DNA of 64,000 nucleotides from Marinicauda algicola (GTDB lineage: Bacteria; Pseudomonadota; Alphaproteobacteria; Caulobacterales; Maricaulaceae): positions 868,001 through 932,000 of the forward strand of contig NZ_CP071057.1 of NCBI RefSeq assembly GCF_017161425.1, given 5' to 3'. How positions within the stretch are numbered: position 1 is the stretch's first letter; every line of letters starts with the position of its first letter. The translations under genes were made by a program, and so were the position numbers. The notes beneath the pieces were generated by a model. It worked only from the letters and a program-made list of their open reading frames with translations. It ran no database searches and was not told where the DNA came from. Positions 23,299 to 32,437 of the stretch are shown in pieces.

Positions 23299-25260
23299 AT
23301 GTCGCCGTCGAAAATTCTTATTGGTCAGTTTCTCATTGTCCTGACCATCATCGTGGCGACCCTTTGGGGCGCGACGCAATGGGTGGCGCATACGTTTGGC
23401 TACCAGCCTGCGCTTGGGCGGCCATGGTTCATCTGGGGTGAGGTGCCGGTCTACCGGCCCTGGCGGCTCTTCCAGTGGTGGTATGCCTATGAGGCCTATG
23501 CGCCGGATGTGTTTGCGCGAGGCGGCGCGATCGCTGCCAGTGGCGGACTGCTCGGCATTCTGGCGGCGGTTGTCGGATCGGTTTGGCGCTCGCGCTGGGA
23601 AAAGCGCGTCACGACCTATGGCTCGGCACGCTGGGCTGAGAAGCGTGATCTTGTGCGCGCGAAACTGCTGGGCGGCGATGGCGTGTTTCTGGGGCGCTGG
23701 AAGGGCCAATATCTGCGCCATGACGGGCCGGAACATGTGCTCGCCTTTGCGCCGACCCGGTCCGGCAAGGGGGTGGGGCTGGTTGTGCCGACCTTGTTGT
23801 CCTGGACCGGCAGCGCCGTGGTGCATGACATCAAGGGCGAAAACTGGGACCTGACATCGGGGTGGCGCTCAGGCTTCGGAACCTGCCTGCGCTTTGATCC
23901 GACCGATGCCCGTTCGCCGCGCTTCAATCCGCTGATGGAAGTGCGCAAGGGCGCGGGCGAGGTCCGCGATGTGCAGAACATCGCCGACATTCTGGTTGAT
24001 CCGGAAGGCTCGCTGGAACGCCGCAATCATTGGGAAAAGACAGGGCATGCGCTGCTGGTCGGTGTAATCCTGCATGTCCTTTATGCGGACGAAGACAAGA
24101 CGCTGGCCGGATGCGCGCGTTTCCTGTCCGACCCGTCGCGGACCTTCGAGAAGACGCTGCAGGTCATGCTGAAGACAAAGCATGTGCGCGAAGGCGATGG
24201 GACGCGCACGGTGCATCCTGTGGTCGCCCAGGCGGCGCGGGAACTGTTGAACAAATCGGAGAATGAGCGCTCTGGCGTCCTGTCCACGGCGCTCAGCTTC
24301 CTGTCGCTTTACCGCGACCCGGTCGTGGCGGCGGTGACCTCGGCGAGCGACTGGCGGATCAGCGATCTGGTCGAGGGGGAGCGGCCCGTTTCGCTCTACC
24401 TCGTTGTGCCGCCGTCGGACCTGTCGCGGACCAAGCCTCTGGTGCGGCTCATACTTAATCAGATCGGACGCAGACTGACCGAATCATTGCCCGATCCGGG
24501 ACGTCGCAAACTGCTCCTGATGCTGGACGAGTTTCCGGCGCTCGGACGGCTCGACTTCTTCGAGAGCGCGCTCGCTTTCATGGCGGGCTATGGCGTGCGG
24601 GCCTATCTCATCGCCCAGTCGCTGAACCAGATCGAGAAGGCTTATGGGCCGAACAATGCGATCCTCGACAATTGCCATGTCCGCATCGCCTTTGCGACCA
24701 ATGATGAGCGCACCGCCAAGCGGATATCCGAGGCGCTGGGCGCCAAGACGGAGCTCCGGTCGCAGAAGAATTATACGGGCCACCGCCTCGCGCCCTGGCT
24801 CTCGCACATGATGGTCTCCCGGCAGGAAACCCAGCGCGCATTGATGACGCCCGGCGAGGTCATGCAGATGGCGCCCACCGACGAAGTGGTCATGGTATCG
24901 GGCACGCCGCCCATTCTGGCGAAGAAGCTGCGCTATTTCGAGGATCGCAATTTTACAGGGCGGGTTCTGCCTGCGGCTTCGGTCGCGGCGATTGCGTCGC
25001 ACATCGTGACTGTATGGACTGAGATGATTGAGGGCAGACCAGCCACGGTCGTCCCCGTCCGGAATGCCGCTGATGAGGGCGGGCGCGATATCGCCCCGGT
25101 GCTCGATCCGCCGGAACGGGTGGCGACACCGGAGCACGATCAGACGCCCGAACCGGAACTCGACGACACCGGAGACGCACCCGGCGATCAGGCGCTTGAG
25201 ACGATCCGGCGCGCTGCCGCGCTCGACCTTGCCGATGACGATACCTTGCCGGAGTTCTGA
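23299..25260 (+). CDS. traG: TraG/VirD4-type conjugative coupling protein
   Basis: This 653-residue ATPase brings the relaxase-DNA complex to the mating pore. It has two N-terminal membrane helices (about residues 6-28 and 75-100), Walker A APTRSGKGVGLVVPTLLSW (about 150-170), Walker B KLLLMLDEFPALGRL and the TraG C-terminal region. The ATG at 23299 is preferred over the longer frame from 23254. The CopG-like gene starts 1 bp after its stop. Normally trbB and the other trb genes follow; here copper genes do. Confidence 0.93.
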   Translation: MSPSKILIGQFLIVLTIIVATLWGATQWVAHTFGYQPALGRPWFIWGEVPVYRPWRLFQWWYAYEAYAPDVFARGGAIAASGGLLGILAAVVGSVWRSRWEKRVTTYGSARWAEKRDLVRAKLLGGDGVFLGRWKGQYLRHDGPEHVLAFAPTRSGKGVGLVVPTLLSWTGSAVVHDIKGENWDLTSGWRSGFGTCLRFDPTDARSPRFNPLMEVRKGAGEVRDVQNIADILVDPEGSLERRNHWEKTGHALLVGVILHVLYADEDKTLAGCARFLSDPSRTFEKTLQVMLKTKHVREGDGTRTVHPVVAQAARELLNKSENERSGVLSTALSFLSLYRDPVVAAVTSASDWRISDLVEGERPVSLYLVVPPSDLSRTKPLVRLILNQIGRRLTESLPDPGRRKLLLMLDEFPALGRLDFFESALAFMAGYGVRAYLIAQSLNQIEKAYGPNNAILDNCHVRIAFATNDERTAKRISEALGAKTELRSQKNYTGHRLAPWLSHMMVSRQETQRALMTPGEVMQMAPTDEVVMVSGTPPILAKKLRYFEDRNFTGRVLPAASVAAIASHIVTVWTEMIEGRPATVVPVRNAADEGGRDIAPVLDPPERVATPEHDQTPEPELDDTGDAPGDQALETIRRAAALDLADDDTLPEF

Positions 25261-25261
25261 G

Positions 25262-25699
25262 ATGCCCAAACCACGCGTGAACCTGCGACTGCCCCACAAG
25301 CTGCATGCCGAGCTCGAACGGCGCACATCCATGCCGGGCGTGACCAAGGCCAAAGTCGTGGAAGACGCGCTTAACCGTTATTTCGACCCGGAAGCTAATT
25401 TGGTGCTGGAGGAACGGCTTCTTCGCCGCATGGATGCCTTCGACCGGCGGCAGGGCGAGATTGAGCGGGACACAGCGCTCTGCCTCGAAACGCTCGCCCA
25501 TTTTGTCTTCTACTGGCTGACGCGCACCGAACCGATCCCGGAAGGTGAGCGCGACGCCGCCCACGCCCTTGGCCAGAGGCGCTTCGATCATTTCATCCAG
25601 CAGGTGGCGAAGAAGCTCGGCAATGCGCGCAGTGTGGCCGCAAGGCTGGACGGAATTGATGCGTCAACCGGTGACGTCGGCGGTCCTGATTCTGATTGA
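25262..25699 (+). CDS. CopG-like ribbon-helix-helix protein downstream of traG
   Basis: This 145-residue protein begins with a ribbon-helix-helix-like segment (PRVNLRLPHKLHAELERR, then TKAKVVEDALNRYF, residues 3-40). A helical region follows. Proteins of this kind sit between traG and trbB in alphaproteobacterial conjugative elements and probably regulate transfer. Translation is coupled to traG. A GCAGGCT/AGCCTGC hairpin at 25705-25727 closes the unit. Confidence 0.8.
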   Translation: MPKPRVNLRLPHKLHAELERRTSMPGVTKAKVVEDALNRYFDPEANLVLEERLLRRMDAFDRRQGEIERDTALCLETLAHFVFYWLTRTEPIPEGERDAAHALGQRRFDHFIQQVAKKLGNARSVAARLDGIDASTGDVGGPDSD

Positions 25700-25789
25700 T
25701 ACCGGCAGGCTCGTGGGGGCAGCCTGCTGCGATGCCTGGATCGGCTGACCAGAACGCGCATCAGATTTTCGATGATTCTAAACGGGCCC

Positions 25790-26224
25790 TCAGGGATCCA
25801 TCATGCCGTCAAGACAGTCCGCGCCCTCTTCGGCCGTATTGCAGATAGCCATGATCCGGTACGAGCCATCACGGCCCTGCTTGACCATGAAGGCGACTTC
25901 GTCACCCTCGGCGAACCCCGAGAGATCGACCTCGCCCATGATGTCAAAGCCCATCGTCATGGCACCCATCTGGATGTCGCCTGCGAATTCGCCGTGCTCA
26001 ATGGTCAGAAAATCGCCCTGGCTGCCGACCGATCGGATGGTGCCGGTGGCACGACCGATGCCATCGCCCATGGCGTGATCGGCTTGGTCCATGGCGCCCT
26101 CTTCGACCATCTCCGTTGGCATTTCGGCCGCACGTTCTGAGCCAGGCGGTGTCTCGTCGGCATTGCCGCACGCGGCCACGCTGAGGGCGAACAGGCTTGC
26201 TGTGATCGGGATAAGAGATTTCAT
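25790..26224 (-). CDS. CusF-like copper-binding lipoprotein
   Basis: This 144-residue protein has a lipoprotein signal (LFALSVAAC, Cys19) and a C-terminal CusF-type OB fold: GTIRSVGSQGDFLTIEHGE, then the methionine signature GAMTMGFDI and a closing strand DGSYRIMAI. CusF binds Cu(I)/Ag(I) in the periplasm and hands it to CusCBA. It overlaps the 3' end of the cusA remnant by 4 bp, as expected for one copper operon that is now headless because of the IS. Confidence 0.8.
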   Translation of the reverse strand: MKSLIPITASLFALSVAACGNADETPPGSERAAEMPTEMVEEGAMDQADHAMGDGIGRATGTIRSVGSQGDFLTIEHGEFAGDIQMGAMTMGFDIMGEVDLSGFAEGDEVAFMVKQGRDGSYRIMAICNTAEEGADCLDGMMDP

Positions 26225-27840
26225 TGTGTGTCTCCTTCGAGGCTAGGTTTGAGTGAAATTGAGCTGTCTTCATTGTTTTCGGCGCGCGCGGAAAGCTGGA
26301 ACCCTGTGCGGATATAATAGATTGCCGGGATGACGATCAGGGTGAGGAGAAGGGTGGACGCCATGCCGCCGATCATTGGCAGGGCGATCCGCCTCATGAC
26401 ATCTGAGCCGAGGCCATCGGTCAGGAAGATCGGCGCGAGGCCCGCAAAGATTGTCAGTACGGTCATGAGTTTCGGACGCACGCGCATGGCGGCGCCCCGG
26501 CTGATGGCGGCAAAGAGTTCAGTGCGGGTTTGCGGCTGCGCCTTGCGCACTTCGCTGTCGATATAGAGCAGCATGATGACGGCGGTCTCAACGGCGATCC
26601 CGCCGAGCGCGATGAAGCCGACGGCCACGGCGACGGAGAGATTGTATCCCGCGAGCCATACCGCCCAGAGCCCGCCGATCAGCCCGAAGGGCAGACTCGC
26701 CATGATGATCAGCGTCCGATCCAGCCGCCCGAAATGCAGCATCAGCAAAAGGAATATCAGAGCGACCGCTGCCGGGATGGCGATGGCGAGCCGGGCGTTG
26801 GCCTCTTCCAGCTGTTCATATTGCCCCGCAAATTCCACCGCATAGCCAGCCGGCAGGTCGACCGCCTCAGCCACAGCGGCGCGCGCTTCAGCAACATAGC
26901 CGCCCATGTCGCGGCCTTCGATATCGACGAAGACCCAGCCTGTCAGCCGGGCATTTTCGGAGCGGATCATGGGCGGGCCCTCGGCATAGGCAATCGTCGC
27001 CAGTTCGCCGAGCGGGATGTGTGCGCCGGCGGGCGTTGGCACGAGGATCTGTTCGAAGTCTTCCGGGCTTTCGCGGAACGGCCGGTCATAGCGCGCGATG
27101 ATGTCATAGCGCTCGCGGCCCTCAACCGATTGCGCCAGCGGCATGCCGCCAAGCGCGGTTTGTACGACGCCCTGGAACACGCCCATGTCGATATTGCGCC
27201 GGGCAAGCTCGGCGCGGTCGGGCGTGATGTCGAGATAGCGCCCGCCGAGAACCCGGTCGGCAAAAGCCGAGCGGGTGCCGGGAATGCCTGTTACCACCGC
27301 CTCGATGTCGCGGGCCAGCGCCTCGATTTCTGTCAGGTCGTCGCCGGTCACCTTGATCCCGAGGGGCGTGCGGATGCCGGTCGAGACCATGTCCATGCGG
27401 ATCTTGATCGGATATCCCCAGCTATTCACAAGGCCGGGCATATTGAGGCGCTGGTCAAGCTCGGCAGTGATGTCGTCTACCGTTATGCCGGACCGCCACT
27501 GGTCCTTCGGCTTCAGGGCGATCCAGCTTTCGATCATGGTGAGCGGCGCGGGGTCTGTCGCGGTGTCGGCGCGGCCGGCCTTACCGAAGACGCGCTCGAC
27601 TTCGGGCACGGTCATGATGACGCGATTGGTCTGGCCGAGAATTTCCCGCATCTTCGTGGCCGATGCGCCCGGCAGGGTTGTTGGCATGTACAAAAGTTCG
27701 CCCTCATAGAGCGCCGGCATGAATTCAGAACCGATACGCTTTATGGGCACGATCACGCTGGCCGTGAGTGCGACGGCTATGGCTACCGTCACCCACTTGA
27801 ACCGTAAGGCAAGATGCAGGACGGGCTTGTACGCCCAGAC
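26221..27840 (-). pseudogene. cusA: cusA, copper/silver RND pump, 5'-truncated by IS copy 2
   Basis: The frame is open from the IS end at 27840 (VWAYKPVLHLALRFKWVTVA) to a normal stop, 539 codons, which is the C-terminal half of a roughly 1,050-residue HME-RND pump. CusA-type features include IGSEFMPALYEGELLYMP, YPIKIRMDMVSTGIRTPLG and the second set of membrane helices. A GTG at 27792 could start translation, but the protein would lack TM1-TM6 and the proton-relay segment. cusB and cusC are absent. Predicted non-functional. Confidence 0.92.
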
Positions 27841-27910
27841 TGTCCGTCGTCAGGTAATTTGAGACTTCAGGCTGCCTGACTTAAGGAGGGTCTGGCGCAT
27901 CTGGTTTGAG

Positions 27911-28891
27911 TTAAGCAGCGGATTGGGCGTGCTGCAAGCGCCGTAGTTTCATCGTCCTCCTTTTGATTTTCTCACGTTCGAGCAGGATGGTCTGGCCGCG
28001 GCCCGTATAGACATCTGCCGGAGTGAGATTGTTCAGGCTCTCGTGATAGCGCTGATGGTTGTAGTAGCCAACGAACGCGTCGATCTGCGCTTCAAGGTCT
28101 CCGGGCAGGAAGTAGTTTTCCAACAGGATGCGGTTCTTCAGCGTCTGATGCCAGCGCTCGATCTTTCCTTGCGTCTGGGGATGATACGGCGCGCCGCGCG
28201 TATGCTTCATTCCCTTGTCGGCAAGATACTCAGCCAGATCGCCAGAGATGTAGGAAGGTCCGTTGTCTGAGAGTAGTCTTGGGCGATGGATCACGTTTAC
28301 TTCATCGAGTCCGGAAGCCTCAAGCGCCAGGTTCAGCGTATCCTGCACATCGCTCGTCGCCATGCCGGTACAGAGCTTCCAGGCAATGATGTAGCGGGAG
28401 AAGTCGTCAAGCACGGTGGAGAGATAGAACCATCCCCAGCCGATCACTTTCAGATAGGTGAAGTCGGTCTGCCAGAGCTGGTTCGGCCCGGTGGTCTTCT
28501 CCCTGAACTCATCAGCCGCTTTCATCACGATGAAAGCCGGGCTCGTGATCAGGTTGTGCGCCCTCAAAAGCCTGTAAACACTGGCCTCGGAGACGAAGTA
28601 GTGCTTCTCATCGGTGAACGTCACCGCCAATTCCCGGGGAGATAGTTCCGGTTGATCCAGGGCCATTTCCAGTACCTGCTGACGCACCTCGTTCGGGATG
28701 CGGTTCCAGACCCGGCCGGAGCCGCTGCGCCGATCCTCAAGCCCGGCTTCACCGAACCGCCGGTAAAGGTCATACCAGCGATAGAAGGTCGGACGTGACA
28801 CGCCGATCTGTTCCAGCGTTCTTTTCACGGGCTGATGCGATTGCTCCACCAGCCGGATGATCTCCAGCTTCTCGGACGCGGGGTATCTCAT
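27911..28891 (-). CDS. IS3-family transposase OrfB, copy 2
   Basis: 326 residues, identical to the OrfB of copy 1: HTH region, rve core and catalytic D143, D209, E245. It is intact, so the element is potentially active. It overlaps the upstream orfA by ATGA. Confidence 0.95.
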   Translation of the reverse strand: MRYPASEKLEIIRLVEQSHQPVKRTLEQIGVSRPTFYRWYDLYRRFGEAGLEDRRSGSGRVWNRIPNEVRQQVLEMALDQPELSPRELAVTFTDEKHYFVSEASVYRLLRAHNLITSPAFIVMKAADEFREKTTGPNQLWQTDFTYLKVIGWGWFYLSTVLDDFSRYIIAWKLCTGMATSDVQDTLNLALEASGLDEVNVIHRPRLLSDNGPSYISGDLAEYLADKGMKHTRGAPYHPQTQGKIERWHQTLKNRILLENYFLPGDLEAQIDAFVGYYNHQRYHESLNNLTPADVYTGRGQTILLEREKIKRRTMKLRRLQHAQSAA

Positions 28892-29259
28892 TCGATATCC
28901 TCCCCATCCCCGATCACGCTTTTTTTGAGGATGCGGTTTTCCAGCGTCAGGTCGGCAACGACCTCCTTCAGATCGCGCATCTCACGCTTCAGGCCACTCA
29001 CCTCGCCGGATGTCGCCTGCCGCTCCGTGTCGCCCGACAAGCGCTTCTTGCCAGCTTCGAGAAACTCCTTCGACCAGGTGTAGTACAGCCCCTGAGCGAT
29101 CCCCTCACGCCGACACAGTTCGGCAATCGAATACTCGCCGCGCAGGCCTTCCAGTACGATGCGGATCTTCTCTTCGGCGGAGAATTTACGCCGGGTCTTG
29201 CGGCGGATTTCCTTCACATGTTTTTCGGCCGATCCCTCCGGCCCGGATTTCTGTCTCAT
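28888..29259 (-). CDS. IS3-family OrfA, copy 2
   Basis: 123 residues, identical to OrfA of copy 1, with the N-terminal helix-turn-helix and C-terminal leucine-zipper-like helix. The A7 run near its end (28919-28926 region) is also kept, so the frameshift option applies here too. Confidence 0.92.
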   Translation of the reverse strand: MRQKSGPEGSAEKHVKEIRRKTRRKFSAEEKIRIVLEGLRGEYSIAELCRREGIAQGLYYTWSKEFLEAGKKRLSGDTERQATSGEVSGLKREMRDLKEVVADLTLENRILKKSVIGDGEDIE

Positions 29260-29345
29260 CTTCGTCCCCTTGGCGGGCTACGATGTGCCAGAAATCCTCC
29301 TTAAGCAATTTTCCCGATCTGTCTCATGGTCGCTGACGGGGGACA

Positions 29346-29574
29346 GTTTCACGTACATGATGTCCAATTCAGAATTTTGGACCGCAATGGTAGGCCCCCT
29401 GCTCAGCACGAAACCGGCTTAAAGGATACTGTACTGCTAGCGCCGCGCGAGCGCGTGCGGTTGCTGTTGTCATTTAAAGATTATGCAGACCCGGATACAC
29501 CTTACATGTACCATTGTCATATACTCGAACATGAAGATGCCGGGATGATGGGGCAGTTCGTCGTCGAAACATAA
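29346..29574 (+). pseudogene. Multicopper oxidase (CueO/CopA-like), 3' fragment
   Basis: The frame right of the IS end encodes about 75 residues of a C-terminal cupredoxin domain: FHVHDVQFRILDRNG (HxH copper ligands), the WKDTV-like LKDTVLLAP and the terminal copper cluster HCHILEHEDAGMMG. CueO-type oxidases convert Cu(I) to Cu(II) in the periplasm. All of the N-terminal part is missing and the only start codons upstream lie in the IS. Base composition is more AT-rich than in the cusA side. Confidence 0.88.
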
Positions 29575-29662
29575 TCCATACAATACCTAACAGACCGAGT
29601 GGTTATCCCGATCTCCTATCCTGTTTGATTGGAAGCTTCATATGAGCGCTCACCCAACCTAT

Positions 29663-30166
29663 TCAACCGATAGTATCTTGATTTGCAACTATCTGTTTCT
29701 CTGAAGGTCTCATACCTTTCAACATCACTATTGCTAAACCAAGAACAATGGCGATGTCAGCGAGATTGAAGGTTGGCCAGTGAAATCCTAAAACATGAAT
29801 ATCAATGAAATCTGTAACAACGCCGTCAATCAGACGGTCAATGGCGTTGCCCAGAGCGCCGCCGATGATCAATCCGGCCCAGATTGCATCATGCTTATAC
29901 GTGGCGCGCCACAACCGCATCGCCAAATAAGCAGACACGATGAACGCGATGAAAGCCAGTGCCCATGGCGCCCACTCGCTGTTTGAACTTAGCAGACCGA
30001 AGCTGACGCCGCGATTATACCCCAGTCTCAAATCTACAAACGGGAGCAGCTCAACCAAGCCGCCGGACTCGGTCAAATAGGGTATCATAGTGGCTTTTGT
30101 GGATAGGTCGGCGATCAGGATCACTACCGCGATAGAGGTTCCCAGCCAACGAACGTGCTGCGTCAT
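29663..30166 (-). CDS. lspA: Signal peptidase II (LspA), accessory copy in metal module
   Basis: This 167-residue aspartic protease cleaves lipoprotein signal peptides at the inner membrane. It has four membrane helices, GYNRGVSFGLL (49-59) and the two catalytic aspartates D119 (VTDFIDIH) and D137 (FNLADIAI). Extra lspA genes are repeatedly found beside cation-diffusion genes in Gram-negative metal islands; why is unclear. It overlaps the CDF gene stop by 4 bp and is co-transcribed with it. Confidence 0.92.
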   Translation of the reverse strand: MTQHVRWLGTSIAVVILIADLSTKATMIPYLTESGGLVELLPFVDLRLGYNRGVSFGLLSSNSEWAPWALAFIAFIVSAYLAMRLWRATYKHDAIWAGLIIGGALGNAIDRLIDGVVTDFIDIHVLGFHWPTFNLADIAIVLGLAIVMLKGMRPSEKQIVANQDTIG

Positions 30167-30822
30167 TCTGGGTTTGCCTCACTCGCCAACGGGTCTGTCT
30201 TGCGGGACGTGACGACACTTAGATCGCGACGCGCATCGCGCAAAATGTTCCACGCCGAATGAAGAAACAAAGCCGCAATCAGGAAGGCCACGATGAGGTC
30301 GGGCCAGCGAGTAGACGTCAAGGCAACCAGACCTGCGGCGATGATAACAGCCACATTGCCGATCGCATCATTGCGTGAAAAAAGCCACACAGCGCGCATA
30401 TTGGCGTCACCGTCGCGATAAGGCAGCAAAGGCAGGACAGCGATGAGATTCACGATCAAGGCAACTAACGCGAAAAGTCCCATTAAGCCGGCTTCAACAG
30501 GTGTGTCCGTGAGGGTCTTGAGAACGGTAGAGGCGAGCACCCAAAGCCCGAGCAGGCCGAGAAAGATGCCTTGAATGAATGCAGACCGCGCCCGCCAGGC
30601 CAGCGACCAACCGATCGCAAGTAGCCCGAGAAATGTGATCGACCCGTCGCCTAAAAAATCGAGGGCATCTGCTTTCAGCGCCTGAGAATTGGCCATGAAG
30701 CCCCCGAAAAGCTCTATGACGCCGTAGCCCACATTCAAGGCAACAACGATCCATAGGGCTCGGCGATAACCGGGTGAACGGATCTGTTCTTCATCAACTC
30801 CGCAGCAATCATCATCCGCCAT
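30163..30822 (-). CDS. Cation diffusion facilitator (CDF) efflux protein, short type
   Basis: This 219-residue protein has six predicted membrane helices. The metal sites of CDF proteins are visible as ADALDFLGD (TM2, residues 51-59) and SRNDAIGN (TM5). The N-terminus starts MADDDCCGVDEE, with a Cys pair, and the cytoplasmic C-terminal domain of larger CDF proteins is absent. It probably exports Zn/Cd/Co or Pb from the cytoplasm. It is divergent from the MerR-like gene and preceded by a 19-bp-spacer operator. Confidence 0.88.
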   Translation of the reverse strand: MADDDCCGVDEEQIRSPGYRRALWIVVALNVGYGVIELFGGFMANSQALKADALDFLGDGSITFLGLLAIGWSLAWRARSAFIQGIFLGLLGLWVLASTVLKTLTDTPVEAGLMGLFALVALIVNLIAVLPLLPYRDGDANMRAVWLFSRNDAIGNVAVIIAAGLVALTSTRWPDLIVAFLIAALFLHSAWNILRDARRDLSVVTSRKTDPLASEANPE

Positions 30823-30915
30823 AGCCTATCCTCTCCTCCTAACATTTGAGCGAAAACAGCTTCATGGAACGGCGTTACGACCGTCAAACTTGTCTGTTTC
30901 ATTCATTGATTTAGT

Positions 30916-30946
30916 TCGTTGCACCCTATAGCTGCTATAGGTTCAA
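30916..30946 (-). promoter_or_regulatory. MerR-type operator/promoter for CDF-lspA
   Basis: Reading leftwards, -35 TTGAAC (30941-30946) is followed by a 19-bp spacer with the dyad CTATAG-CAG-CTATAG and GGGTG, very like PbrR/CadR operators. The -10 position (CAACGA) is weak, so the exact -10 is uncertain. It lies 14 bp before the MerR gene start. Confidence 0.65.
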
Positions 30947-30959
30947 GGGGAAAAATGAA

Positions 30960-31370
30960 ATGCCAGACCAAAACCGTTCAATTGGGCAGTTATCAAAACT
31001 CTCCGGGGTAAAAATCACGACAATACGGTATTATGAGTCTATCGGACTGCTCCCTGAACCGGGACGCACATCAGGTGGACAGCGAGTTTATGACGAAGCG
31101 TCGTCCAATAGGCTGCTCTTTATTCGGCAATGCCGTGATCTCGGCTTTCCAATCGAAGCCATTAGGGAACTCATTGACCTTCAATTGACTCCTAATGCAG
31201 ATTGCCTGGAAGTAGACCGAGTTGCCCGTCACCATCTTGGAGAAGTGGACAAGCGTCTGAAGCAATTGCGCGCCCTTAAAAAGGAATTGAAAGATATGAT
31301 TGTGTCCTGTGCCGGAGGCGAAGTAGCGACGTGCACGATAATGGAGAGCATCACCAAAGCAACACGTTGA
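30960..31370 (+). CDS. MerR-family regulator (CadR/PbrR/ZntR group), second copy
   Basis: This 136-residue regulator has IGQLSKLSGVKITTIRYYES, the MerR DNA-binding start, a long dimer helix and cysteines C82, C117 and C125 as in Cd/Pb/Zn sensors, plus C58. It is related to the regulator at 22054 but diverged and more AT-rich, so it came with this module rather than by local duplication. It most likely controls the divergent CDF-lspA genes. Confidence 0.88.
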   Translation: MPDQNRSIGQLSKLSGVKITTIRYYESIGLLPEPGRTSGGQRVYDEASSNRLLFIRQCRDLGFPIEAIRELIDLQLTPNADCLEVDRVARHHLGEVDKRLKQLRALKKELKDMIVSCAGGEVATCTIMESITKATR

Positions 31371-31401
31371 TCGCTCAATGGGTTAAAGTAGGAATGTAAT
31401 A

Positions 31402-32386
31402 TGGACCAATCAGCGAGACACCTGACGGTAGGATTATAGCCGTTCCCGGAGCGCCTCGTAAGGTGTTTTTCCTCCAAAGGCTCCATGTGGTCTGGCGAAG
31501 TTATAGAAGCGCTCCCATTCGTCGAGCTTGGCTTCCAGATCGACATCGTCTTTGTACGACAACAACTGGTAGAACTCCTGCTGGTCTGATCGATGTGAGC
31601 GCTCCACTTTGCCGTTGAGCTGAGGGCTGCTCGGCTTGATGTAAACGTGGCGGATACCCTTGTCCTCGACATGCCAATGGAACTTGGCCTGGAACTCATG
31701 ACCATTGTCGGTGCGTATCTGTTGGATGCGGAATGGAAACTTCTCGACGATGTGATCCACGAAATCGATGGCGCTCGCCTGAGTGTGGCGCTTGTAAACT
31801 TTCAAGGCGCGCACCCGCGTGGCGTCGTCAATCGCTGTGTACTGGTAACGCTTGACCTTCTGGCCCTGTTTTCCTCTGAAGATCAGGAACTTGACATCCA
31901 TCTGGATATGATGGCCCGGCACCTGCTTGTTGTAGCGCTGGGTGTGCACCTTTCTCAATCGGGTCCCCCGAGGCAGGCGGTTCAGTCCATGACGCTTGAG
32001 GGTGCGATAGACTCCTGCGTCGGATACTTTGATGGCGTGATAGCGCTCAAGGTACCAGACGATCCGGATCGGTCCGAGATGATACGTTCGTCGAAGATGA
32101 AGGATCTTGTCTTCGACCTCAGGTGGCATCTTGTTGGGATGATTATGTGGCACAGAACGGGCGACAAGCAGGCCGGCATCACCCTTGTCTGCATAGGCTT
32201 TGCGCCATCGATAAAAGCTCGCACGCCCGATCCCGAAATACCGACATGTCTTGCTCACATCACCGTTTCTGTCGGCATGCTGCAAAACCCGAAGTTTGCG
32301 TTGAATCTCTCGCTGATCGCTGTTCATTGAAACCACCTTCCTTCCCCAGCGGGGATATTAAAGAAGGTGTCTCGCTGAATTGTACA
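31402..32386 (-). mobile_element. IS481-family insertion sequence (about 985 bp)
   Basis: It contains one full transposase gene. The ends share an inverted repeat with the core TCAGCGAGACACCT (31411-31424 on the left, complementary near 32362-32379 on the right) and begin with TG. Exact ends are uncertain by a few bases and no target duplication is obvious. It separates the CDF/merR module from the next genes and may have cut the 5' region of the gene at 32438. Confidence 0.85.
31434..32336 (-). CDS. IS481-family transposase
   Basis: This 300-residue single-ORF transposase has an N-terminal helix-turn-helix (DVSKTCRYFGIGRASFYRWR, 26-45) and an rve core with D147 (IQMDVKF), D210 (IRTDNGHEF) and E245 (NGKVERSHR). 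It is intact. An in-frame ATG three codons in is an equally good start. Confidence 0.92.
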   Translation of the reverse strand: MVSMNSDQREIQRKLRVLQHADRNGDVSKTCRYFGIGRASFYRWRKAYADKGDAGLLVARSVPHNHPNKMPPEVEDKILHLRRTYHLGPIRIVWYLERYHAIKVSDAGVYRTLKRHGLNRLPRGTRLRKVHTQRYNKQVPGHHIQMDVKFLIFRGKQGQKVKRYQYTAIDDATRVRALKVYKRHTQASAIDFVDHIVEKFPFRIQQIRTDNGHEFQAKFHWHVEDKGIRHVYIKPSSPQLNGKVERSHRSDQQEFYQLLSYKDDVDLEAKLDEWERFYNFARPHGAFGGKTPYEALRERL

Positions 32387-32437
32387 TATCTACAGTCGTT
32401 ACCCTGTTTGGCGAACAAGCCTGACGATGAATTTGCG

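Larger units (their letters stand above)
27841..29345 (-). mobile_element. Complete IS3-family insertion sequence, copy 2 (1,505 bp)
   Basis: Same ends, length and reading frames as the element at 2699-4203 and the same orientation. The flanks (CAGAC on the left, GTTTC on the right) show no target duplication. The left flank is the middle of cusA and the right flank the end of a multicopper oxidase gene, so DNA next to the element has been lost. Confidence 0.95.

Noticed and set aside
30923-30946. A promoter for the CDF gene with -10 TAGGGT next to the dyad
   Set aside because: The spacing would be only 12 bp; the 19-bp MerR spacing with a weak -10 fits the family better.
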